A stretch of 64,000 nucleotides of DNA from assembly GCA_030021035.2 (NCBI GenBank), contig JARYZH020000079.1, positions 630,001 through 694,000 of the forward strand. Direction: 5' to 3'. Position 1 is the first letter of the stretch, and each line of letters begins with the position of its first letter. Source of the stretch: Notholithocarpus densiflorus. Its lineage: Eukaryota > Streptophyta > Magnoliopsida > Fagales > Fagaceae. A program made the position numbers and the translations under genes. The notes under the pieces are model-generated. The model searched no databases. It saw only the letters and a program-made list of their open reading frames with translations, and had not been told where the DNA came from. This document shows positions 25,201 to 35,204 of this stretch, piece after piece.

Positions 25201-26375
25201 TGGCACCATTTGATGGGAAACAAGGTTCTGTCCACAAGATTCTCCGGGACAAATAAAATACGTGCTTATGCTCACTGCTCAAAGAAAACGGTAAGTTTTT
25301 GCATCCAAAAAAGTATAATCTATTGTAAGAGAGAGGGGAAAAAAATTATAATACCCCTTTATCTCATAAAGTTTAGGACTATTTTGGTCGTGTATATTTA
25401 TTTATGTTTTCATATTAATTTGCAATTTAAGTATTCATGAAATACTAGCTCTAAAATACTGTAGAATGCAGAAATTTCGTTACTGTTGGAAGAAAATTAA
25501 ACATACTATGGTGGTTAAATTACTAATGAAAATGGACTATAGGACTAATATGAAAACATAATCAAACCTAAAGGGTTAAAGTGAAAATTTTGAAATGTAA
25601 ACTGTCAAAATAAAAACAACTCAAATTTTTTTTTTTTTTTATACAAGATAGAAATTCTATTTTAGTCTAATGTAAGCATATATGTGTATGAAACTCCTTC
25701 CTAGAGACTTGAATCCCAACCCTTACCCCTACACCTTACAAGCACTTTAATAAATAAATAAAAATTATAATTATAAGCTAACAAAGAAAGTTGGCTAACG
25801 TGTTTTTAAGAGAGTTTCAATTTATGGCGTTCACTCCTGATGATAGCTCTTTATTATCAGACCAAGACACCAATCAGTTTTTTGTGTAGGCAGGAATTGA
25901 ACTCCAGATCTCTTATACAACCATCAAAGATTTTACCAGTTGAGCTAACTGGAACCCACTTGACTAACGTGTTGAGTTTTCACTATTGCAGAAAGGAATC
26001 ACATTGCTCTTGATCAACCTAGATGGTAACACTACAGTTCAAGTGCGTGTTTCGACTGAAAATAATTCTGGCGGAACCAAGAATTCGAGTATGCATGAAA
26101 TTCAAATTCCAAGAACAAGATTTGCTACAATGCATCGAGTTAGAGGGTCTAAACGTGTTAACGATACAAGAAAAGAATATCACTTAACAGCAAAAGATGG
26201 GGATTTACACAGCCAAACAATTCTTTTAAATGGGAAAATTCTAAACATCGATTCATCTGGGCTTATCCCACCCCTAATACCAATCGATGTGAACCAATTA
26301 GATCCAATAATTGTCGCCCCTTTCTCTATTGTATTTGCTCAAATACCGTATATCAAATTCTCCGCATGTAATTAG
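19293..26375 (+). CDS. Heparanase-like glycoside hydrolase family 79 protein, nine exons
   Basis: Exons: 19293-19541, 20108-20144, 20313-20496, 20626-20777, 22726-22956, 23201-23390, 23506-23631, 25191-25290, 25992-26375. All introns are GT-AG and the phases agree, giving an uninterrupted 550-residue product, the usual length for plant heparanase-like (beta-glucuronidase) proteins. A hydrophobic signal peptide covers residues 1-25. ATLDWWPPEKCDYGTCSWG follows at about 57-75. The acid/base glutamate is E210 in LGNELSG, and the nucleophile is E327 in WVGEAGGAYNSG. By family, it would hydrolyse glucuronic-acid-containing glycans such as arabinogalactan side chains, in the wall or secretory route. 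The start is the first ATG before the signal peptide. AATAAA at 26418 could serve polyadenylation. Introns 4 (1.9 kb) and 7 (1.6 kb) are swollen by transposons. Confidence 0.93.
21850..22006 (+). mobile_element. tRNA-derived SINE in intron 4 (family A)
   Basis: Contains an A-box-like TGGTGCGGTGGTCA and a B-box-like GGGTTCAAGT, and ends in an A run. It is flanked by a 13-bp near-perfect duplication (GTATGAAGCTTTA at 21837-21849, GTATCAAGCTTTA at 22007-22019). Related copies lie on the minus strand at 25625-25750 and 28849-29013. Confidence 0.8.
22106..22374. mobile_element. Tourist-like MITE in intron 4
   Basis: 269 bp between GGGTCTGTTTGGATA and TATCCAAACCGCACC, which are inverted repeats with few mismatches. 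It is flanked by TAA (22103-22105 and 22375-22377), the 3-bp target type of PIF/Harbinger elements. The interior has a near-palindromic GGGTCCCATGAACAGTGCAC / GTGCACTGTTCACGGG. Confidence 0.8.
22433..22593 (+). mobile_element. tRNA-derived SINE in intron 4 (family B)
   Basis: 161 bp flanked by the perfect 14-bp repeat TCAGTTACATTGAG (22419-22432 and 22594-22607), ending in a long A run. It contains a B-box-like CAAGTTCGAGTGGTCC. The sequence differs from the 21850 family. Confidence 0.8.
23910..24632. mobile_element. Long-TIR MITE in intron 7
   Basis: The ends form an inverted repeat of about 70 bp. The left side reads TTAAATACAGTT.. with TTATTCAACCAC and TAATACTTAA; the right side carries their complements TTAAGTATTA, GTGGTTGAATTATAAAAAGAG and AACTGTATTTAA. 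I could not fix a target duplication. The 724-bp interior shows no gene. Long inverted ends suggest a Mutator-like origin. Confidence 0.65.
24652..24725. repeat. Hairpin-forming inverted repeat in intron 7
   Basis: GGGATAGGTGTAACACCT at about 24653 is mirrored by AGGTGTTACAC and ACACCTATCCCT up to about 24722. It may be the core of a small foldback element. Confidence 0.55.
25625..25750 (-). mobile_element. 5'-truncated SINE, family A, in intron 8
   Basis: Starts with a T run, then AAGATAGAAATTCTATTTTAGTC and ..GACTTGAATCCC, the reverse complement of the 21850 SINE including the B-box region. The A-box end is missing or diverged. It lies between exons 8 and 9 of the heparanase-like gene. Confidence 0.65.
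25805..25959 (-). mobile_element. Au-like tRNA-derived SINE in intron 8
   Basis: On the minus strand the head reads GGGTTCCAGTTAGCTCAACTGG (as complement) and contains a B-box-like GGAGTTCAATTCCTGCC. It is flanked by TTG(G/A)CTAACGTGTT (25791-25804 and 25960-25973), a 14-bp duplication with one mismatch. The head resembles the widespread plant Au SINE; that family name is from memory. It ends about 30 bp before exon 9. Confidence 0.7.
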
Positions 26376-27831
26376 CTGCTGTGACAATAATTGATTAATC
26401 CGATTTTCATGTGTATGAATAAAACTATTGGTTAAAAATAAAAAATTCATTCTTGGTTCTTATCAATATATGGTGATTTCATTTTGACCCTTATAAATTC
26501 AATTGCGTTAGTCTATACATTTTTTTTTTTTTTTAATTGTATGGGTTAGTCCTACATTTTGATGAACAAGATTCACCCTATTTCACTTAAACTAGAGAGG
26601 GTCCATTCAAAGCTAAAATTTTATTCATGAAACTTAAAAGTGTATGGAGTGTCACTCGACTAACTTCATTTAAAAATTTTAAATAATATAATAATTTACA
26701 TACTTTTAAAGTTGTAAAATATAATTAAGAATATCAAATAGATTCTTTTCAAATATAAAGGATTTTAATTCTTCAAGGTTACCTTCCTGTCCTCTTAATA
26801 ACAAAAATGTTGATGTATCTACTGTCTAATGGATTTTTTAATAGTCATATTAGTAAAATAAATAATAATAGCTGGCATAAGATGGTCATCCCTATGCCAT
26901 GTCAACAATCACATTGCAATCCCTTTTTTCTTTTTGGACAAAGTTAAGCTACAAACTTAGTTATAATCTAATGCTACAACTTCTACTAAACAATTAACTT
27001 AACTACATATTTTAAAAATCTAAATGTTAGATTACATACTCTTTATATTTTTAATACATATGTTAAATTTCATGCCAATACAATATACTAATTTACTATT
27101 CGATTCATAAACTTATTTTTTATGCATAATTTTAGACTACAAAACACTTGAAATTTAAATGTTTGATTGATAACATAACTATTAATCTTTGATTTTTTGG
27201 AAATTTCACTAGCATATAGGATATAAGAATAAAATGTAATCCAATGGTGATATGTCAAAATTCACACCTAATAAAAATATATTGAGTGAATTTATAGCCT
27301 TAAGCTACTATCAAGTTTATAGTCAAATTTTATCTTTTCTTTTTCCAAATTTTCAATTACCAAAACACAAAAATAAATGGTGAAGTTTTTTTTATTAAAC
27401 ATTAGAGCTTTTGATAGGTTTCATTTAAATCTTAAGATTTCAAAATGTTCCATTTAAACTTCATAGTTCTTCAAAAGGTTTCATTAAAACCTTGTCACAA
27501 AATTTGTTAACCTGGTTAAAGCTCATGTGACCAAAAAAAAAAAAAAAAATGGTTTTAGTGAGAAACAAAATGACGTGATTCTAATCCAGTAAAACGAAAC
27601 GAACGACACCCTTTTGGCTCAAAAAAATAGTATCATTTTAACCTCCAGTTGATCTTTACTTCTCCCATTTCCCATTTTTTTTCCCTATGCTCTCTCCCCT
27701 TTTGCTCTCATAATCTCACAGACTCACACCATAGGAATCACTCGACATCGATCAATGTTGTTTCATGCCCTCTTTTGATTATTCTAATGGTATTTTACTA
27801 TATACAAATAATGGGATTAGCTATTTGGGAC
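26376..27831. other. Intergenic region downstream of the heparanase-like gene
   Basis: Holds the presumed 3' UTR (AATAAA at 26418), then AT-rich sequence without a gene. T/A homopolymers lie at about 26520-26534 and 27533-27549. Confidence 0.5.
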
Positions 27832-27834
27832 TTA

Positions 27835-28414
27835 GGCTCTGTTTGGGAGTTCATAAGAGAATGGAATGGAATGGAATGAGATGGTCATAAGGAAATGGAA
27901 AGGAATGGAATGTATTTAAGTAAGGGAAATGAATGAAAAAAAATGGAATGGAATGGAATTAAGTAACCTTAATTGGATGTTTTAAAATAAATGAATGGAA
28001 ATGAATGAAAATGAATAAAATGTAAGTAATTCTGTTTGGGAGCAATATGGAGAGAATGGAATGGAATCATTTTATGACAATATTACTATTAGACCCCTAG
28101 TTTTTTTAAAAAAAATGGTTGAATATATAGGGGTATTTTGGGAGTTTTAGTATAAAAAATCATTAAATCTAATTTAATTCCCTCCCATTCCTCCCACTTT
28201 CGGGGGGAATGAAAATTTGAGGTTTTAAAGGAATAGAGAGGAATGAGTGTTCCCTCCTACCCATTCCATTTCCTCTCACTTAAACTCCCAAACAAGGGAA
28301 TGAACTTTCCATTCCCTCCATTAAAACTCCCAAACAAGATAAGGGAAGAATATTCTAAAATTATTATTTTTATTACTTTCCATTCCATTCCATTCCCTCC
28401 TCCCAAGCAGAGCC
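27835..28414. mobile_element. Tourist-like MITE with GGAAT-rich ends
   Basis: 580 bp between GGCTCTGTTTGGGAG and CTCCCAAGCAGAGCC, flanked by TTA (27832-27834 and 28415-28417). Subterminal GGAAT repeats on the left are mirrored by CATTCCATTC repeats on the right, so both ends can pair over a longer distance. There is no coding capacity. Confidence 0.8.
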
Positions 28415-28848
28415 TTATATACTGTCTTTGTTTGGATAACATCATATTGATAACAAGTCAATATGTTTGGGCCATTTGGCACAACCCTAATTGAGCTAGG
28501 CTCAAGGCTTAGGTGAGCATGAATCTCCTTTCATATTGATGGATTCTATTTGAGATTTGTGTGTGGGACACTCCAACTTTGGGTTATGCGCCTAATAGTA
28601 ATTGCTCTTGAGAATTCCTCAATGTCAATGGGATTGGGAGGAACTTTGTTGGATTCTTAGAAAGTGAAAAATTCCATTCATAACCCTTTTATGGCTAGAC
28701 AACTTTGTTTAGGAAGTATTTGAGTGTTTTGTTAGCTTTTATGGAAGTTCTTAAAAAATTTGTTTTATTTATTTATTTATTTGCTTCATATGAGGAATAA
28801 TGATGGGCTATGTATAATCTGCTGGAACCTTGTTGGCCTTGTATACAT

Positions 28849-29013
28849 TTTTTTTTATTTTTATATAAGATAGAAATTCTACTCTAACTTAATCTAAATG
28901 TATATGTGTGTGAAGTTTCTTTCTAGAGACTTGAACCCCGACCCTTACTCCCTCACACCCCACAAATACTTATACTTATGGAATGACCATAGTGCCAAAA
29001 GTGCGTGATGGTA
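28849..29013 (-). mobile_element. tRNA-derived SINE, family A
   Basis: 165 bp flanked by the perfect 14-bp repeat GGCCTTGTATACAT (28835-28848 and 29014-29027). It starts with a T run, and its B-box-like complement is GACTTGAACCCC. It is the reverse-strand relative of the intron-4 SINE at 21850. Confidence 0.85.
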
Positions 29014-29446
29014 GGCCTTGTATACATGACTTACCATCCATGGTTTTTGTCTAGTTGACCTAAATTTTTAATATTTGCTCTTTGATCCATTTTTCCAGGC
29101 TTTATATATATATATAAAATATATATATATATTTATACACTCCGTATAAAGTATGCTGGCAAGCTTCCAAATTTATTTTCCCAATCATGCATTATATGAA
29201 AGTAGTTGAGACTTGAGAGTAATGACTAATGATGATGGCTTTTTAAGCTTGATTTTCGCGGATGAGCCCCCATTTCAAAGGGGATTTAAAATGGAGGGTT
29301 GGATTTTCTTTACAAACTCTATCAACCCTAGTTATATATGGTCAAACATGATCCTTAGCTAAATAATCTTGTAATTTTATATGGTTTGACCAATCTCATA
29401 TCGAATTGTAAATACAGTATTAAGTCTCCAAATCAATATTTGTGCC

Positions 29447-29503
29447 CCACATATGCTATTTGTTTTTTTTTTTTTTTTTTTGGTAGTTCCACATATGCTA
29501 TTT
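29447..29503 (-). repeat. Tiny poly-T insertion with 15-bp flanking repeat
   Basis: CCACATATGCTATTT at 29447-29461 and 29489-29503 encloses only G, a T run and GGTAGTT. Same type of object as at 392-444. Confidence 0.6.
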
Positions 29504-29721
29504 CTAACTTTAGACATTGCATTGATTAATTTTAAAAATTCATATTTTTAAGGGTCAAAATGGGACGTAGATAATTAGTCTTATCAAACGGGCCAGGTTT
29601 CATAAATTCGAGTCTGGCCCAGTTAGGTACAAGTCGAAAAAGAGCTATAAAAAACCAAAGAAAAAAAAAGTTGCAAAACCAATGACCTTTAATACGTTAT
29701 GTTAAGAGCACTATCATCTTG

Positions 29722-29825
29722 GGTTCCAGTTAGTTCAACTGGTAAAGTCTCTGATGGTTGTATAAGAGATCTGGGGTTTAATCTCCGTCTACACCAAAAA
29801 CTGATTGGACATCCAATGATGCAAA
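29722..29825 (+). mobile_element. Truncated Au-like SINE
   Basis: Begins GGGTTCCAGTTAGTTCAACTGG and contains GGGGTTTAATCTCC and CTACACCAAAAACTGATTGG, matching the head of the minus-strand copy at 25805-25959. The 3' half is missing. Confidence 0.65.
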
Positions 29826-29951
29826 AAAAATTTATTTTACACACTAAAAATCTATTTTATTTATTTTACCATCTCATTTTACAACTCACTCTACATCTTA
29901 GTTTTTATTTTTACATATAACTCAATAAAATAATATAAACTACAAAACAAA

Positions 29952-30135
29952 GGCCAAAATGGCCAAATGGCCATAAAATCCTAACTATATAGTTTGTAGA
30001 CCCGGTTCCTAAACATTATCATTTACTAGCATCTCGAGTCTCAAAGACTCAATTTTGGGCCTCAAAATCGAGTCTCTAAAGCTCGGCTTTTGTGTTCTGA
30101 AGTGGCCAAATTCCACGTGGACACAAGCATAGATT
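29952..30135 (+). repeat. Left terminal inverted repeat of the large MULE
   Basis: Imperfect reverse complement of 56375-56577. It contains CTAACTATATAGTT, two CGAGTCTC.AAG.CTC palindromic words and CCACGTGG. The PMD gene's presumed first exon begins a few hundred bases inside it. Confidence 0.8.
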
Positions 30136-30312
30136 TTTTCTGGAAGAGGACAGATTTTTGAAGAGGGCTCAATAGCACCATTATTGGCAAAATGACTTGT
30201 ATCACTAATTTTTGGCGAAACGACTAGAGCTTCATTTTTATATACACAAAAGTAAACAGTGAAAAATATAAACATGATTTATATTTTATCATATGCTCTA
30301 GAAATGAGTACT

Positions 30313-30371
30313 AGCAGGGTAACCATTTTTTTTTTTTTTTTTTTTTTTGAGAAAAAGCAGGGTAACCATTT
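30313..30371 (-). repeat. Tiny poly-T insertion with 16-bp flanking repeat
   Basis: AGCAGGGTAACCATTT at 30313-30328 and 30356-30371 encloses a T run followed by GAGAAAA. It lies just inside the left end of the large MULE. Confidence 0.6.
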
Positions 30372-30399
30372 AGATTTAAAAACAGAGAAATAAAAAATA

Positions 30400-30731
30400 A
30401 CGCCTCACTCACCCTCTCTCACACAAATCACTCTCCACTCTCACTCACCCTCTCTCACACAGAGCAGACACACTCTCACTCACCGTCTCACGCTCTCACT
30501 CACTGTCTCACGCTCTCTCACTCACCGTCTCACTCTCACAGTGAACTCTGTCACTCACTCTCTCCTCTATCAGTCACTCACCTTCTTCTCTCACTCACTG
30601 TTCTCTCACCTAGTCTTCACTCTAAGTCTCCACTATTTCACATTCATCGCCTTCGCCAAAAGAATTGATCAAGCCACAGCAAGCTTTGAGTTCCTTCAGT
30701 CTACGCGGTCTCTGAAAACTAAAAAAAAAAG
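30400..30731 (+). promoter_or_regulatory. Presumed promoter-proximal, untranslated first exon of the PMD gene
   Basis: A CTCACTCAC-rich tract (30400-30620) is followed by an exon-like segment ending ..AAAAAG|GTGAGT at 30731/30732, a good splice donor. The next clear acceptor in a sensible context is CAG at 35203, two bases before the PMD start codon. I infer a 5' UTR exon and a 4.5-kb intron. No transcript evidence is available. Confidence 0.45.
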
Positions 30732-32087
30732 GTGAGTTGCTTTGTACCAAGTTAACTATTTGGTTGCCAAGAAACAGTGGGAAAAATCAAAGAAACTTTG
30801 GTTTGACGAAGTTCTTTTCTATTTTGGTTTCTGTATTGAATTTCTAATAAAACTGTTAAAAAAGATCGAAGCTTTATTGTTTTTTGAGATTGAATTGGTT
30901 TGTGGGTTTGATTTTTTTTTTTTTTTGGTTTTGTTTTGTGCGTTGTTCTGTTCGTGGGTTGAACTGTTGATATCAGGAAAATTTCAAATTTATATCTTGA
31001 ACTATGCATTGTTCTGCAGTGATGATGTTAGGGTTTGTTAAATGGGTCTTTGTTAAATTAAATTGTTGATGTTAGGGTTTGTTAAAGTTAATGATTTAGT
31101 GTTTAATTGGATCCATGTTTCTGAAAGTTTGATGACTTTCTTCTTGCTAAATTTGATAATGTCTTAAACCCCTTTTTATTTTCCTAATTTTGTGAATTTT
31201 GCATCTGTGCTCCTTTCAAAATGAGAGAAAGATTACATTATTCTCGTATTCAATAGATTAACAAAACTCCCTAATGAGCTTAATTGGTGTATTAGCTAAA
31301 TTGCAATTTTCTGTACATCCAAACATAAAAAGCAGGTCACCTTATTTGCTAGAATGGTATTCTGTTCCTGTATTGCCTTCTCTTGCATATAATATATTAG
31401 CACAATGTGAGATTAATATAGATAAATTGAGATACTGATTTTCAATTTTTTTTTTTTTTTTTTAAGTGAGTTTGACAAATACCACTCTTGGGCTATGATG
31501 TGGATGCCAATTTAGTCCTTGAACTTTCAATTTTAACAATTAATTAACCCTTTAAACATTAGGTTTATGACAAATCAAACCTTCTATTAGCATTTTTCTG
31601 TTAAAACCTAATGTATTTAATAATGTAATGCACTTTTTTTTTAGTTTTTCCTCTAAATATCTATTGTTCTTTGAATATACCCTTTTGCTTCTTTTGTTTC
31701 ATGGCATCATGTAAATCTGGTTTAGGATTATTGGTTTGTGAATTTGTTTGATTATGAAGTTCAATGGTTGAAGAATACGCAGAAGCTTTTGGTGCAGAGT
31801 ACTGGGTATTTTTTTTTTTAAATGATTATGGTTGTGGAATTTGGCTGATATGATGGGATTTGGATGTGAATTTTAGGTTCATGTCATTTCTGTTTCTGGT
31901 TTCAGAACATATTCTTGTGAGTTAGTATATTCTTGTGAATTTTTGCTTTTTGGTTATTACTGCTGGCTGAGAAAAATGTAGAAAAGATAGAATAAGAAAA
32001 GAGAAGATTGAATTTTTATGACTTTTGTCAAGATTCTAAAAAAAAAAAAAAAAAAGATAACTTCAATTTAATTGACTTAAATAGTTG

Positions 32088-32138
32088 AAATAGACCCAGT
32101 TTTTTTTTTTTTTTTTCTTTTCTGGAATAGACCCAGTT
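32088..32138 (-). repeat. Tiny poly-T insertion with 14-bp flanking repeat
   Basis: AATAGACCCAGTT with one flanking base at 32088-32101 and 32125-32138 encloses a T run and CTTTTCTG. The other copy of this region at about 35020 has the downstream sequence but lacks the left repeat. Confidence 0.5.
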
Positions 32139-32278
32139 CAGTGCATGATTTAAAAAATAACAAATAAAAAACAGTAAAATTGGATTGATTTTGGATGCAT
32201 GAAAGTTTTAGATGCCATATATATATACACACACACATAGATTCCAACATCAACAAAGCAAAGCTAAGACAGTAAATT

Positions 32279-34500
32279 TTGCCAAGTTCTGATGTGCCAT
32301 GCATAGGTTTGATCATATGGAAATAGGCTCCTCCACCTGCAACTGATTGACAGTATCACCTGGTAGGGAACACCCACTTACCTTGCAAGTGCAGTATCTT
32401 AAGATCAATACTGGCTTGAAACTACTTGGTAGCCTAGTTGCATCTAACTCAGAAAGCTAGGAAAGTTATTTATTTAACTGTTTGTTTATTTGGGTAAGTC
32501 AAAAATTTTCTGTTCTGCACATATGGGAGTGATTTTTTTAGAAATCCAAAAAGAATTTCTCTGTTAGTTGTTGAGTGTGAAACAAGCATGAGTGCTTGCT
32601 TTGTTCCCAACATATATGAGATAATCCACAAACTTTGCCTTGTGTCAGCCTTTCCGTGTATTGATTGCCTAAGTATTGGAGTATCAGATGGCTTATTTCA
32701 TAAGTTGAATCAAAGAGTTCTGCAACATTGCTAACGTTACATTGACGGTTTTTTTTTTTTTTTTTTTTTTTTTGATTGAGTGTTACATGTACAGTTTGTT
32801 GTTTTTATTGTGGTCAGCCGTATAAAAACTATACTGAAAGTGAGTGTTATGTGATAGTATATATATGTGTCTAAGTGAACCCAATGCATATTTGTAGCCG
32901 TAGGTAGGTGAAGCTTAGGTGGGAGACATGTTTTATTTGTGCTGAGCATGGTCAATTTAACAACAGTTTTTTTTAGAACGAAACACGCACGCACACACAA
33001 AGGAGATGGAATGAGGTTCTAACACAAAGGCAGGTTTTGCTTCTTCCGGCTAGTACACATTCTTCAATTCACACTAAAAAAGACTATGCACGTTCATATT
33101 TCTACAATTGTTGCATCACAATTAAGTTCAACAAATGTTCTTCAAAAAATAACATCTGGTGGATTTTCTGAATGTTTTTCCTCCCAAAAAGCTTTCTAAA
33201 AGCCCTAATATGAATATTATATGACTATATGCCTACTTGAATTGTATTTTTCATTTGTTAGTGAAGTTTACCGGTTCAGAAAAAAATAAAAGGAAAGCCA
33301 AGTGGTTGGAAAGCGTTTCCTAATATACACTAGTGCAAAAAATTTAAAACAAAAAGATTTGGAGTTAAGAATCTTGTGGTTCAATGACATTCTCTAAATT
33401 ACATTTCAAACCTAAGGGTGTAACAAGTTAAACATAGTGGTGGGATATCTCCAAGGAGTGGATTGTGTGCCTTACTGCCATTGGCCCACCATCAAAGCAG
33501 CAGCAACATAAGAATGGTGGCACTAGCAACCATAAATTTAAAGATTGACCAGTTTGGCCTAACTTGTTCCTTAATAGCAGGCAGTTATATTTGGTATCAA
33601 TTTGCACCTAAATGTGTATGCTTCATTGTTTATGCTTCCAGAAAGCTAAATAGGTTAAAGAAATGAGGAGGCTTGTATTATCTTTTTAGTTTTTCCTTCT
33701 ATCTCTTTTGATTTTTGAAATGTGATTCCTCATGTGGGACAGTATCTTGTATGTGATGGATTCTTTTTCCCTTCATTTTTATTGTTTACATTGCCCTTCT
33801 TATCTAGATTGTATGAATAGGAGTGGTAATTTGAATTTGTATTTGATGTACTGCTGCCCATTGTTATTCTAAATGGATATGTTAATTGTTGCAAAGAGCT
33901 GCATAATTTTATCTTGATGTGCAGTAGTCTATTAAATGGATAAATCACATATTAGTTATCACTGTTAATTGTTGCACAGTTTAAAACATTATTATAGAGA
34001 ATTTCTGTTTGCAAAGGGAATCACGCAAGAATCTAGTCAACTTTGCAATTTTGTATTTGATTGAAGTATGCCAACTGATTTAGGAAGTGAATTTTTCTAT
34101 GTCGCCAAGTTCTGATGTATAATGCATATTTCAATCATTGGGAAATTGCCTCCATCTCCAACTGATTAACATTATCACAAGGTAAGGAACACCCACTTAG
34201 CTTGCACTTGCAAGTGCAATGGTAGCCTACTTGCATGTCAGACTCAAAATGCAAGGGAAGTTATTTGTTTATTTGGGTAAGTCAGGAATTTTCTGTTATC
34301 CACGTATGGAAGGAATTTTTTTTTTTTGGAAATTTGAAGAGAATTTCTCTATTAGTTGACCATGAAACAAGCATGAGTGCTTCCTTAATTTGTTCCCATT
34401 GTATATGAGATAATCCACAAACTGTCTTGTGTCATGTATTGGAAATGCTGATTGCCTAAGTATTTGTGTATCAGATGGCTTATTTCATAGTTTTAAGGGG
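32279..34500 (+). repeat. Diverged direct repeat pair (~400 bp each)
   Basis: 32279-32700 and 34102-34500 share GCCAAGTTCTGATGT, GGAACACCCACTTA, TTGTTTATTTGGGTAAGTCA, CATGAGTGCTT and CAGATGGCTTATTTCAT in the same order, with indels between them. Both lie inside the large MULE, in the presumed PMD intron. Confidence 0.75.
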
Positions 34501-35204
34501 GGAAAAGGTTTAATGCTCAACATAGGATAAGGTGGAGGTGATTGGCATAGGATATTTTAAAAGCATTATTGTCAAACTGACAATTTTATAGGGTAGATTA
34601 ATAGGGATTTATTTTGATATATTAGTGGAGTAATGATATGGAATAATCTTGTTCTAATTCTAATAGAGGTTTTTTTCCTTTTTTTTTATTTTTTATTTTT
34701 ATCTAGTAATTGTAAGTTATTTGTTATAGATTATTCTTTTTGATTTATTTTATTAAAAACAAATTAGATAAAAGTACAACTGTACTTAGATAAATGGTTA
34801 GGTAAAAAGGCTCTTCATCTAAAGTAATTGCAAGGGTTTATTTGGTATAGATTATTTTTATTGATTTATTTTAACTAAAGATGAGCTAGATAAAAGAACA
34901 ATTATACTTAAAAATTGTGAGGTAAAAAGGTGTACGTTTTCTTGTAAATGATATAAAAAAGAAAAAAAAAAGTAATTTATTTTTTTAAACTTGGTTAGAA
35001 TCACCTTTTTTTTTTCCCTGGAATAGACCCAGTTCAGTGCATGATTTAAAAAATAACAAATAAAAAACAGTAAAATTGGATTGATTTTGGATGCATGAAA
35101 GTTTTAGATTTTGGCTTGTTTTTTGAGAATCTCTGTTAGATTGTTTTTGTTTTTGCTTTCAATAATATCTATTACATATTAACTGCTTATCATTTTTGTG
35201 CAGT

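Larger units (their letters stand above)
30732..35203 (+). other. Presumed long 5' UTR intron of the PMD gene
   Basis: No coding sequence seen. It contains a diverged direct repeat (about 32279-32700 and 34102-34500), a ~100-bp near-identical repeat (32125-32215 and 35020-35110), a poly-T insertion at 32088-32138, and long T runs at about 31447-31464 and 32750-32773. Confidence 0.4.

Noticed and set aside
29722..29800. tRNA gene candidate (GGGTTCCAGTTAGTTCAACTGG... with a B box)
   Set aside because: The sequence is the head of an Au-like SINE that recurs at 25805-25959; the cloverleaf is not completed and the tail matches the SINE body.
30742..31041. 99-codon + strand frame after the CTCACT tract
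   Set aside because: It lies beyond a good splice donor in the presumed PMD 5' intron, and the translation is a Phe/Leu-rich AT-composition product.
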